This document shows positions 1-8,232 of a stretch of DNA of 64,000 bases, piece after piece. A program made the translations under genes and the position numbers. The stretch is from an uncultured Lachnospiraceae bacterium (lineage in GTDB: Bacteria > Bacillota > Clostridia > Lachnospirales > Lachnospiraceae), in contig CATOPL010000003.1 in assembly GCA_951802115.1 (NCBI GenBank), forward strand, positions 62,001-126,000, read 5' to 3'. Positions within the stretch are counted from its first letter, which is position 1. Each line of letters starts with the position of its first letter. The notes beneath the pieces are model-generated. The model was given only the letters and a program-made list of their open reading frames with translations. It was not told the origin of the DNA and did not search any database.

Positions 1-1276
1 AAAAGATCACTCTGTTCCTCCTGCATACATTCATCTCCAGCAGATTTGCCAGCATCTGCTTTCTCTGAATGGATGTGAGGATATCAATATTTTTTATATA
101 TATCGTACATCCGTTCTGTGCCAGCGGAGAATTGTGATGCTCCATCAGATAATTCCAGGCTTTTTTATTCATCATAAAACAGTCGATGATCACCAGCGGT
201 CTGTTTCTCCATCGGCTCTGCACATAGATGTATTTCACTGCCTGTTCTTTGCAGGTTCCGTCCTCTCCATAGATTAAAAGCGGCTGTTCACTCTGGTTCA
301 GCAGTTCAATTTTTTTCAAGGAGTCACTCTGCATTCTTATCACGCCGTAGATGCTGTTCCCATACTCCTGTTCGGCTTCCGGCTGCCCCATATAACGGAT
401 TCCCCGCCTGATATCCGGTAGGGATACTTTATTTTCCGTAAAATAATAGATCGTATACTCTTTTTGAGAAAAATACCCTTTCGTCATCCGTATAGAATAC
501 CTTACATTGCTGATCTGCTTGATCATATGGCAGCTGTCGCCCTGCATCTCTCTGCCGCGTTCTGATCTTAGATAACTGACAATCGGCTCGTTGTTTGTCT
601 CCAGTGTAGAAAAGAAAATGTCCCCGTCTTCATCGAAAACAACCGTATGATTGATATGTTTCCAGATCAGACTGCGCAGAAAGCGATTCTCTTCCCGCAG
701 TTCCTGATGCGTATAATACAGCTGCCTTGCCCTTAAGAACGCGTTTCGAATACATTCCCGGCCGGATTTTATCAGAATCGGGTTCAATCCAAATCTCAGA
801 GCCGTCGTATAGGCAACCATATCGCATAAAATTGCATGTGCGCTTCCTTTTGAGATTTCCATCAGCGCCGTCTCCACATCATCCGCACCGCTGATGGAGA
901 ATACATCGATCTCGGAATCTATGATCTGCCCTACCACCTGAGCATTGCCCGTGATGTTCGGAAAACCTACAATCGCATAATTATTTGAGATATTTCCTCC
1001 AATTCTCATCGCTCTTAAAATATCCAGCGGCGAGATCTCGATCTCAACAATCGGCAGATCCAGCTGTTCCTGCAGCATGGAAGCTGTTCCGCCGCGGGAT
1101 ACGATGATATCATGGTCGTTATAAAAATTATGCTGAGCAAGCAAAAGGCCCTGCCCCAGGTCCCCCACAAATACATTCAGCTCGATATCATCAAATTCCC
1201 TTACAGTCTCGATCATCACTCTTTTCATGCTTTCATAGGGGGCAATGGCAAGAATACGAATTTTTTTCTGTTTCAT
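1..1276 (-). CDS. PrpR-type regulator with degenerate AAA+ domain (3' end off window)
   Basis: The reading frame is open from an ATG at 1276 (ribosome site AAGGG) to the window edge, giving 425 codons. The first ~190 residues match the PrpR N-terminal sensor fold (opens MKQKKIRILAIAPYES; SRGGTA near residue 65), which in this family binds a metabolite. A PAS-like stretch follows (HTVVFDEDGDIFF), then a region aligning to the sigma-54 activator AAA+ domain. There the Walker A reads GEDGTCKE (residues 337-344) where GExGTGKE is usual, the Walker B acidic pair is replaced (IYIKNI for FLDEI), and no GAFTGA loop lies between them. ATP-driven sigma-54 activation therefore looks lost. It lies 10 nt downstream of the LarA-like gene and is the likely regulator of the sugar-acid operon. 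The C-terminal DNA-binding part is outside the window. Confidence 0.8.
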   Translation of the reverse strand, partial: MKQKKIRILAIAPYESMKRVMIETVREFDDIELNVFVGDLGQGLLLAQHNFYNDHDIIVSRGGTASMLQEQLDLPIVEIEISPLDILRAMRIGGNISNNYAIVGFPNITGNAQVVGQIIDSEIDVFSISGADDVETALMEISKGSAHAILCDMVAYTTALRFGLNPILIKSGRECIRNAFLRARQLYYTHQELREENRFLRSLIWKHINHTVVFDEDGDIFFSTLETNNEPIVSYLRSERGREMQGDSCHMIKQISNVRYSIRMTKGYFSQKEYTIYYFTENKVSLPDIRRGIRYMGQPEAEQEYGNSIYGVIRMQSDSLKKIELLNQSEQPLLIYGEDGTCKEQAVKYIYVQSRWRNRPLVIIDCFMMNKKAWNYLMEHHNSPLAQNGCTIYIKNIDILTSIQRKQMLANLLEMNVCRRNRVIF

Positions 1277-1286
1277 CACAGACCCT

Positions 1287-2591
1287 TCATTCAAAATCTT
1301 TCATATTTCCTTTCTCGTCAAACTGCTGTTCGTACGGCCCGTCCAGAATCTCTATCTCATCATGATCTGCGATATCCGCCAGCATACTTTCTGAAACCTC
1401 AAACTCGGTTAAAGACAGCGTATCTTTAATTCGTACAATCCGCGCTCTGTGACAGTCTGTTTTGGCACAGGTTCTTACCGCCAGACGCAGCGCATCAAAA
1501 TCATTGTTCTGGTACAGGGGAATCTTTCCTCCATCGATCATCAGATTGGTGGTCAGATTTACCCATGTGCTCTCCCAGTCCACAGAATTCAGACATCGTC
1601 TTGTTGTGATGTCCGCAAGGCCGAGACCGCACCCGTTATGATGGCTCTGCTCTGTAAGTCCGCGGATAAACAGCCGTTTTGTATGAAAATCATCTTTAAA
1701 ATACGGCATGAATCCGCGTCCTGTCACATTGGGATCCGCACCTTCTCCCGATATATTTTTCCCGATCCTGTCAATAATCAGCACATCGATATGATCAAAT
1801 TTAAACCTGGGAAATCTTCTTCTGGCCGTCCTCAGCAGTTCCTTATCTCCTTCTACGATCTCATCTTTGGCATATGCTTTCATCTCCGATATCTGATCAT
1901 AGGCATTCTGAACCACTCCCACGCCGAATATCACCGGCATCTTCTCCAGAAACACCTTTGCAACCATTGGGATTCGCTCTGCAAAAGTATCAAACCCCTG
2001 CCTGTGGAACCAGGAACAGCCCTCATGCTTGGCAAGTCCAATGGCAATCATTTTCAGCAGGCCGCTCTCGTGCTCTCCTTTAAAATCCGTATGAGGCTTT
2101 ACCTTATTGTAGATAACAATTCCATCCGCTTCTGCCGCATACCTGTCGCAGAATACAGGGGTATGCGCCTCGTCGTCAATACTTCCGATCTGCACGACCT
2201 CCATACCGGCCAGAATCGGAACCTTGATATTGTCTTCCGTAATTCCATACCCGTTCAGTATCTCCAGGTTTCCTTCCACGGTCCCGCCTCCATGGCTCCC
2301 CATCGCCGGAACAAGAAACGGCGCCGCCCCCCATTCTTTTAACTTATCACATATGGTTTTGACAATTACAGCGTTGTCGGGAATTCCCCGGCTCCCCACA
2401 GTAACCGCAATCCTTTTTCCTTTTACACTTCCCCTTATCTTCAGCCCATCCAGCTCTTTGTTCAGATGTTCCCTGATATTTTCAATTTTATCGTTCTCAA
2501 ATCGCTGTCTTACCCTTATCATTCTGGGAATTTCGATCTCATCCATTCCCTGCACCGGAAACTGAATTTCCGGAAATTCAATAAATTTCAT
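1287..2591 (-). CDS. LarA-like (DUF2088) nickel-pincer family protein
   Basis: This 434-residue protein has the length and motifs of the lactate racemase LarA/DUF2088 family, whose characterised members racemise or epimerise 2-hydroxy acids with a nickel-pincer nucleotide. Visible motifs are PAMGSHGGGT (H100), VKPHTDF (H167), SGLLKMIAIGLAKHEG (K180, H189) and H196. H100/H167/K180/H196 have spacings close to those of LarA H108/H174/K184/H200, so a catalytic site may be kept; this assignment is by eye. The start is the ATG after AAGGAG. No larB, larC or larE cofactor genes are in the window. Its place in an acid-sugar operon suggests epimerisation of a hydroxy acid such as a tetronate, which is inference. 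A hairpin with a short T-run separates it from the cyclase gene. Confidence 0.8.
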   Translation of the reverse strand: MKFIEFPEIQFPVQGMDEIEIPRMIRVRQRFENDKIENIREHLNKELDGLKIRGSVKGKRIAVTVGSRGIPDNAVIVKTICDKLKEWGAAPFLVPAMGSHGGGTVEGNLEILNGYGITEDNIKVPILAGMEVVQIGSIDDEAHTPVFCDRYAAEADGIVIYNKVKPHTDFKGEHESGLLKMIAIGLAKHEGCSWFHRQGFDTFAERIPMVAKVFLEKMPVIFGVGVVQNAYDQISEMKAYAKDEIVEGDKELLRTARRRFPRFKFDHIDVLIIDRIGKNISGEGADPNVTGRGFMPYFKDDFHTKRLFIRGLTEQSHHNGCGLGLADITTRRCLNSVDWESTWVNLTTNLMIDGGKIPLYQNNDFDALRLAVRTCAKTDCHRARIVRIKDTLSLTEFEVSESMLADIADHDEIEILDGPYEQQFDEKGNMKDFE

Positions 2592-2622
2592 ATGGCTCTC
2601 CTTGATCAGATATCACGACAAA

Positions 2623-2665
2623 AGGATGCTCCTGAACGCCTGAGACAGCGATTTCAGAGCATCCT
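2623..2665 (-). terminator. Intra-operon hairpin with short T-run
   Basis: AGGATGCTC and GAGCATCCT (arms 2657-2665 and 2623-2631) pair, extended by TGAA/TTCA past a one-base bulge. On the minus strand the hairpin is followed by TTTTG. It lies between the cyclase and LarA-like genes and could act as a partial terminator lowering expression of the last two operon genes. Confidence 0.6.
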
Positions 2666-2672
2666 CTCTTCT

Positions 2673-3326
2673 TTATTCTTCTACAACCGCGTATGCACGG
2701 CAGGGGGAACCTCCGCAGCCTGTCAGCTTCAAAGGAACCGCATGCAGCATTACTTCCTCATATTCAAGCACTTCTTCCGGAAAATCCAGTTCCTCCAGAA
2801 GCCATACTTCATTTGAAAGCAATACCTCATGGCAGGGCCTTCCGGTGCCCTCATACCAGCCGCCCATGCTCATACCGTCAATTCCGACTCCTTTTACCCC
2901 CTTTTCCAGCAGCCATTTGGCGCCTTCCTCCGACAGATACGGCCAGTCATTGTAATATTCTTTGCTGTATCCGCGTTTTTTATGCCATCCTGTACAGAGA
3001 AGCACGATCGTGTCCTTCCTGATTTTATCCTCATATGAAAGAAGATCCGATATCCCGATCGGATGACAGGCCTGTACACCCGTCAGGTTCACGATCACCG
3101 CATTGCCTACAAATCTCTCCAGAGGAATCTCATCAATCGTTTTCATATCCGGAAAGAAATGAAAAGGAGCGTCCAGATGTGTTGCCGTATGTGTATTCAG
3201 TCTGATGATTTCAGACGTATAACCGTGTATGCCGACAACCGTCTCATGCGTGATCCTGGTCTCGCCATAAGTCGGCCAGCCCGGACACGAATTGAATAAC
3301 GACTGCGACAGATCAAATATCTTCAT
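2673..3326 (-). CDS. Cyclase-family metal hydrolase (KynB-like)
   Basis: A 217-residue protein of the cyclase/arylformamidase family, metal-dependent hydrolases that open amides, lactones or related bonds. The family metal motif HxxxHxDxPxH is complete as H46, H50, D52 and H56 in HTATHLDAPFHF. Further family segments are GIDGMSMGG near residue 150 and a VMLHAVPL stretch near the C-terminus. In this operon a plausible role is hydrolysis of a sugar-acid lactone or acyl derivative, but the substrate cannot be read from the sequence. A 10-bp inverted repeat occupies the 146-nt gap between it and the upstream solute-binding protein gene. The start codon lies 21 nt after a TGCGGAAC motif shared with two unrelated gene starts in the window. 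Confidence 0.85.
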   Translation of the reverse strand: MKIFDLSQSLFNSCPGWPTYGETRITHETVVGIHGYTSEIIRLNTHTATHLDAPFHFFPDMKTIDEIPLERFVGNAVIVNLTGVQACHPIGISDLLSYEDKIRKDTIVLLCTGWHKKRGYSKEYYNDWPYLSEEGAKWLLEKGVKGVGIDGMSMGGWYEGTGRPCHEVLLSNEVWLLEELDFPEEVLEYEEVMLHAVPLKLTGCGGSPCRAYAVVEE

Positions 3327-3347
3327 ACCTTATACCTTCTTCTTTAG

Positions 3348-3443
3348 GTTCCGCAGCTGCCCTCACTTCGCCCCAGTGTCTGGAAGAATTTTCCCTCTCT
3401 TCGTTCCGTAAAATCCTTCCGGGACTATTTTCGGGCAGCTGCC
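3348..3443 (-). repeat. Intercistronic hairpin unit ending in TGCGGAAC
   Basis: GCAGCTGCCC (3353-3362) and GGGCAGCTGC (3433-3442) form a 10-bp stem enclosing about 70 nt in the gap between the solute-binding protein and cyclase genes. On the minus strand the unit ends in TGCGGAAC (3348-3355), leaving 21 nt to the cyclase start. The same end motif and distance recur at 13151 and 48103. Confidence 0.65.
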
Positions 3444-3472
3444 GTTTTTCATAAACTACTTGACACTACCTG

Positions 3473-4567
3473 TTATTTTGCTTTGGATTCCGGAAATACA
3501 TTTTCCTGCAGCTGTTTAACCACTTCTTCATCGCCGCAGTTTTCCGCTGTTACCAGAAGTGTCGGTACATCGATCTGCTCCTCCGGCGTCTCCCCGTTGA
3601 AAATCTGTGAAGCTGCCTGTACGGCAAGTTTGCCCATCAGTGCCGGCTGCTGAATTGCCGCTGCCAGAAGTCTCCCGGCCTCAATTTCCTGAACCGTCTC
3701 CGGAGTACCGTCAAATCCGCATACGATCACCGAATCTCCTTTATCCGCATTCTGAACTGCTTTTACCGCTCCCAGAGTCGGCTCATCCATATGAACGAAA
3801 ACTACTCCAAGATCTCCGTAAGTCGTCATCAGATCCTGTGTAAAGCCCTCTGCTTCTGCGCGTGTAAACTGGCTCATCTGTGTATAGTCCGCCAGCTCAA
3901 CGTTAAATTTCTCCAGCGCCGCGTTAAAGCCCTCATATCTGGCTTTGATATTGTTGCGTGCAAGCGATCCTGTAATCTGCGCTGCAGTGCCGGCAATTCC
4001 GTTATCCTTCATATACTGCAGGACATATTCTCCCAGCTCCTGTGAGCCTTCTGCATTAGGGGTTACGATAAACGCGTCATATTTTCCGGAATCTGTCCCT
4101 ATGTCCGCAATCACAACCGGAATCTCTGCGTCTTCCGCCATTGCCAGTACCGCCGGACATGAGGAGCTGTCCGTAGGTGAAATAATGATCATATCCACCT
4201 GTTTGGCGATCGCATCCTGCGCGTTCTGAAGCTGTATCTCACTGCTGTTGTTGGAATCATACACCTGCACCGTGGCATCCATGCCTGAATCAATGACTTC
4301 ATTCTCAATCCCGTTTGCCAGATATCTCCAGAATGGAAGATCCAGGCCCGGAGTCAGATAAGCAATCTGTTTGGTTCCTCCGCTGCTCTCCTGTACATCC
4401 TCTGTCCCCTGTGTATCCGTTTCTTCCGGCGCGTCTGACGCATCCGCCGCCTCTGTTGTATCCTGCGTTTCTGCTTCTGCCGCTGCCTGATTACTCTTCT
4501 CTGTGCAGGCTGTTAACGACAGTGCCAGTGTCCCCACACATAACAATGCTACAAGCTTTTTCTTCAT
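3473..4567 (-). CDS. Sugar ABC importer solute-binding lipoprotein (RbsB type)
   Basis: A 364-residue substrate-binding protein. It begins with a lipoprotein signal (KKKLVALLCVGTLALSLTAC, lipid-carrying Cys21), then a Glu/Asp/Thr/Ala-rich linker to about residue 60, then a type I periplasmic-binding fold: QIAYLTPGLDLPFW, the hinge text IDMIIISPTDSS-like near 130, and VVFVHMDEPTLGAVKAV near 260. The family binds ribose-like sugars, inositol or sugar acids outside the membrane. It directly follows the permease gene (17 nt gap), so the ligand is probably the substrate of the operon's kinase and dehydrogenase, possibly a four-carbon sugar acid. The exact ligand is inference. Confidence 0.9.
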   Translation of the reverse strand: MKKKLVALLCVGTLALSLTACTEKSNQAAAEAETQDTTEAADASDAPEETDTQGTEDVQESSGGTKQIAYLTPGLDLPFWRYLANGIENEVIDSGMDATVQVYDSNNSSEIQLQNAQDAIAKQVDMIIISPTDSSSCPAVLAMAEDAEIPVVIADIGTDSGKYDAFIVTPNAEGSQELGEYVLQYMKDNGIAGTAAQITGSLARNNIKARYEGFNAALEKFNVELADYTQMSQFTRAEAEGFTQDLMTTYGDLGVVFVHMDEPTLGAVKAVQNADKGDSVIVCGFDGTPETVQEIEAGRLLAAAIQQPALMGKLAVQAASQIFNGETPEEQIDVPTLLVTAENCGDEEVVKQLQENVFPESKAK

Positions 4568-4584
4568 TTCAGTTCCTCCTTTGA

Positions 4585-5541
4585 TTATTTATTTCTTTTA
4601 CTGGCTATACTTTCAGCCAGCACAGCTACCACAATAACCACGCCCGTTACTGTACCTTGCCAGAATGGATTAATTCCCAGAAGATTTAACGCATTTCTTA
4701 AAAAACAGTACAGTAATACGCCGATAAATGTTCCCGGAAGACTTCCTTTTCCTCCCGCCATACTGACGCCGCCGATCACCGCGGCCGCAATCGCATCCAT
4801 TTCCAGCCCCGAGCCTGTCGTAGGATCAACCGCCATCAGCCTGACCATATTGACCAGCGCTGCAAATCCGCACATCAAACCGGAAATCATGTAGCAGAGC
4901 ATCGTAAATAGTTTCACGTTTACGCCTGACAACCGGCTGGCTTCTGCATTGGACCCGATCGCATAGGTGAATCTTCCTGTCTTTGTATTTGACATCACCC
5001 AAGTCATCAGTACATACAGCAAAATCATAAAGATGATATAGAAGCGGATTCCGAACAATTTATAATTTCCGACCGTATCCATAAGTTTTGGAAAACCGGA
5101 GACTGAATTCCCGTCGGAACACACATAGGTCAGAGAATTACATATGACTTGTGTGCCCAAAGTGGCGATAAAAGCTGCGATCTTCAAATATCCGGTCAGA
5201 AAACCGTTGATCAGCCCGACCAGCACTGCCACCCCCAGAACAATCAGAATTCCCACTGCCAGATTCTGCGTTCTCGCCATGTACATTCCGCCCAGCATCC
5301 CGCTGAGTCCTACCGCCATACCGACCGACAGATCAATGCCTCCGGAAACAATGACAACGGTCTGCCCGATCGCCAGTATTGCCACCACAGACATCTGAGA
5401 CAATACATTCAGTATATTTGCTTTTGTACAAAAAGCCGGCGATGCAAAGCTCATGATGATACAGAACACAATAAACACGATCAGCATGGATATTTCTGAA
5501 CGGTATATTTTCATAAAACGGCTTACTTTTTCATTTCGCAT
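4585..5541 (-). CDS. Sugar ABC importer permease (RbsC type)
   Basis: A 318-residue inner-membrane permease of the branched-chain/ribose family, with about eight to ten hydrophobic segments and the conserved stretches GQTVVIVSGGIDLSVG and VIGGVSMAGGKGS. The start chosen is the ATG at 5541 behind GGAGGAAGG. A longer frame upstream overlaps the ATPase gene and lacks a ribosome site. With this start it overlaps the ATPase gene by 11 nt, which suggests translational coupling. It should form the transmembrane homodimer driven by the upstream double-NBD ATPase and fed by the downstream lipoprotein. Confidence 0.9.
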   Translation of the reverse strand: MRNEKVSRFMKIYRSEISMLIVFIVFCIIMSFASPAFCTKANILNVLSQMSVVAILAIGQTVVIVSGGIDLSVGMAVGLSGMLGGMYMARTQNLAVGILIVLGVAVLVGLINGFLTGYLKIAAFIATLGTQVICNSLTYVCSDGNSVSGFPKLMDTVGNYKLFGIRFYIIFMILLYVLMTWVMSNTKTGRFTYAIGSNAEASRLSGVNVKLFTMLCYMISGLMCGFAALVNMVRLMAVDPTTGSGLEMDAIAAAVIGGVSMAGGKGSLPGTFIGVLLYCFLRNALNLLGINPFWQGTVTGVVIVVAVLAESIASKRNK

Positions 5542-7078
5542 TTTTCCTTCCTCCTGATCCAAGAGTTGCCATTTTGGTAATCTGATGTTCTGTAATTTCA
5601 TCATGAGCCAGTTCTCCCACAAGTTCCCCTTCTCTCATTACAAGAACCCGATCACACATTCCGATAATCTCCGGCTGCTCTGATGAAATCATGAGCACCG
5701 TCACGCCGGCGCCGGACAACTGATTTAAAATCGAATAAATCTCGGATTTTGACGAAATGTCGATTCCTCTTGTAGGCTCGTCAATAATCAAAATCTCCGG
5801 CTCCGTAAGCATCCATTTCCCCAGCAGAACCTTTTGCTGATTTCCTCCGCTCAGGCTGTCGCAGGCATCGTAATACCGGCCCATTTTTATGTTCAGTTCC
5901 TTTTGCATTTTTTCCGTATCCTGTACGCTTTTCTTTTTACTGATCATAAAATTTTTCTGCATATTCTGCAGCACAAGTGAAATATTATCAGCAATGCTTT
6001 CTTCTAATATAAGACCGTCATATTTTCTGTCTTCGGGTACGAATCCAATTCCAGCTTTGATTGCATTTTTTATTGTCAGTTTTTTAATTTCTTTTTCATG
6101 GACAAATACTTTTCCCGACTTCTTTTTATCAATGCCGAAAATGCAGCGCGCAAATTCTGTTCTCCCGGCTCCGACCACTCCGGTCAGACCGACAATTTCT
6201 CCTTTTCTCAGCTGAAGACTTACATTTTTTACACGCCCTTTCATATCGCATATATTTTCGGCGCGGAATATCACATCTGCCTCTGCACAACAGCCAAACG
6301 CTCTGGCGCCGTACAGGTTTTGAATCTCGCGTCCTACCATGGATTTCACCAGGTCATTTTCTGTCAGGCCGCTGATATCGTGTCCGTTCAGCACTTCCGT
6401 TCCGTCCCGGAATACAGTCACCCGGTCTGCAATTTCAAATATCTCCTCAATCTTATGAGAAACAATAATAAATCCTATATTTTTCTCACTTTTCAGCTTC
6501 CGCACGACGGCAAAGAGCTGTTCCACTTCATTTCCCGACAAAGCAGCCGTCGGTTCATCAAGTATGATGACTTTGGAATCCGCATCCACTGCTTTGAGAA
6601 TTTCCAGAATCTGCATCTGCGCAATGGACAGGTTTTTTACCTGTTCATAAACATCCAGGCTGGCTCCCATTTCAAATAATCCCAGCAATTCCCTGGAATG
6701 ACTGTACATTCTGCGTTTATCCAGTACAAGCCCCGCCAGCCTGTAATACTCCTCATTTCCCAGAATCAGATTTTCCGCTATGGACAGATCCGGAAGCAGG
6801 TTAAACTCCTGCAGCACAATAGAAATGCCTTTTCCCTTCGCCGCTTTTGGATTCTCAACGCTGATCTTTTCCCCCTCAAAATAAATGTCCCCGCTGTCCG
6901 GTTGATGAATTCCGGCAAATATTTTTCCCAGAGTGGACTTCCCTGCCCCGTTTTCGCCCATAAGCGCATGTACTTCTCCTGCTCTCAGACAGAATGAGAC
7001 CCCTCCTAGCGCCTGCGTGCCTCCAAAACGTTTATGAATATTTTCTGCAATTAATATCCCTTCTTTTTTTGCCTCCAT
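5531..7078 (-). CDS. Sugar ABC importer double ATPase (RbsA type)
   Basis: A 515-residue protein with two fused nucleotide-binding domains, the normal RbsA/MglA layout. The first domain has Walker A GENGAGKST (residues 41-49) and Walker B VIILDEPT, with the weak signature (LSIAQMQILEI) usual for domain one. The second has a Walker A replaced by GVVGAGRTE, as is typical in this family, a full signature LSGGNQQKV and ILIIDEPTRGID. It energises uptake through the neighbouring permease. It lies 32 nt downstream of the PdxA2-like gene in the same operon. No anomalies are seen. Confidence 0.92.
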   Translation of the reverse strand: MEAKKEGILIAENIHKRFGGTQALGGVSFCLRAGEVHALMGENGAGKSTLGKIFAGIHQPDSGDIYFEGEKISVENPKAAKGKGISIVLQEFNLLPDLSIAENLILGNEEYYRLAGLVLDKRRMYSHSRELLGLFEMGASLDVYEQVKNLSIAQMQILEILKAVDADSKVIILDEPTAALSGNEVEQLFAVVRKLKSEKNIGFIIVSHKIEEIFEIADRVTVFRDGTEVLNGHDISGLTENDLVKSMVGREIQNLYGARAFGCCAEADVIFRAENICDMKGRVKNVSLQLRKGEIVGLTGVVGAGRTEFARCIFGIDKKKSGKVFVHEKEIKKLTIKNAIKAGIGFVPEDRKYDGLILEESIADNISLVLQNMQKNFMISKKKSVQDTEKMQKELNIKMGRYYDACDSLSGGNQQKVLLGKWMLTEPEILIIDEPTRGIDISSKSEIYSILNQLSGAGVTVLMISSEQPEIIGMCDRVLVMREGELVGELAHDEITEHQITKMATLGSGGRKNAK

Positions 7079-7110
7079 AAATACCGCTCCTTACATACTG
7101 CCTCTGTTTG

Positions 7111-8217
7111 CTACGGCTCTGTCCCGCCTTCCTGGCTCTGGTTATGATTTGCCAGTATAATTGCATAATCAACTGCATTTTTCAGGCTTAATTCATTCGC
7201 CCTGCCGCTCCCGGCATGTCCAAACCCCGTTCCGTGGTCAACACTGGCACGGATAATCGGCAGTCCCAGAGTGACATTGATTCCGGCAACCGCATCCCAG
7301 TGCCCTTTCTCCCTGTTATAGACAAAGCCTTTTATTTTCAAAGGAATATGTCCCTGATCGTGATACATCACTACAACAATGTCATACCAGCCCCCCAGAG
7401 CTTTGGAGAATATGGTATCCGGAGGCGTAGGACCTTTTTCCGGAATGCAGATCCCCTCCGACATGGCCTGGTCGATCGCCGGCTGGATCTCTTCCAGCTC
7501 TTCTCTTCCAAACATTCCGTTTTCCCCGCAGTGCGGATTCAGGCCCGCCACGCCGATCCGGGGGTTTTCTATTCCCAGCGCCAGACAGCCCTCGTTCGCT
7601 ATGCGGATACATTCCAGAACCCGATCTTTTTTCACTCTGTCACAGGCCTCACGCAAGGATACATGTGTTGAAACATGCACGACTCTTAAGTCGTTATGAG
7701 CCAGCATCATGGTATATTTTTCAGTGCCGGTAAATTCCGCATAAATTTCTGTATGCCCCGAATAGTGATGTCCCGCCATATTAATGGCTTCTTTTGACAG
7801 TGCATTGGTCACGGTAGCGTCAACCTTCTGAGCCATGGCAAGTTCAATCACCTTTTTCACATACTGGAAGGATGCCTCTCCGCCGGTTTTACATGCGCCG
7901 ATGCCAAAAGGACGGGGAACTGCCTGATCCGAACTGTCGGGTATCTCCCCGGCCGGCACCAGAGCCAGATCCAGCAGATCAATCGTTCCATATTGAAAGA
8001 CTGCTTCGTCCACATTTTTTATCACGTGGAGCTTCAGATTAATGTTCAGAATCTTTTCCGCCACCTTCAACGCATACTTCATGCTGGAAGCGTCTCCAAT
8101 CACGATCGGATTGCAGCGCTCATAAATTTCCCTGTCCGCCAGCGCGCGAACCGTAATTTCCGGACCGTTCCCAAAAGGATCTCCCATTGTAATACCGATA
8201 ACCGGTTTTCCTGTCAT
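7111..8217 (-). CDS. pdxA2: PdxA2-type 4-phospho-tetronate dehydrogenase
   Basis: A 368-residue member of the PdxA family. PdxA proper makes pyridoxal precursors; PdxA2 paralogues beside DUF1537 kinases oxidise D-threonate or D-erythronate 4-phosphate to a 3-keto acid that decarboxylates to dihydroxyacetone phosphate. Family motifs are GITMGDPFGNGPEI at the N-terminus, GHTEIYAEF, GLNPHCGENG and MYHDQGHIPLK, which carry the metal-binding histidines. It is some 35 residues longer than typical PdxA. The start ATG follows AGGGGG. The immediately upstream DUF1537 kinase (15 nt gap) and the importer support catabolism over vitamin B6 synthesis. Distinguishing threonate from erythronate or a related acid is not possible here. 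Confidence 0.88.
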   Translation of the reverse strand: MTGKPVIGITMGDPFGNGPEITVRALADREIYERCNPIVIGDASSMKYALKVAEKILNINLKLHVIKNVDEAVFQYGTIDLLDLALVPAGEIPDSSDQAVPRPFGIGACKTGGEASFQYVKKVIELAMAQKVDATVTNALSKEAINMAGHHYSGHTEIYAEFTGTEKYTMMLAHNDLRVVHVSTHVSLREACDRVKKDRVLECIRIANEGCLALGIENPRIGVAGLNPHCGENGMFGREELEEIQPAIDQAMSEGICIPEKGPTPPDTIFSKALGGWYDIVVVMYHDQGHIPLKIKGFVYNREKGHWDAVAGINVTLGLPIIRASVDHGTGFGHAGSGRANELSLKNAVDYAIILANHNQSQEGGTEP

Positions 8218-8232
8218 CTCGTTTCCCCCTCT

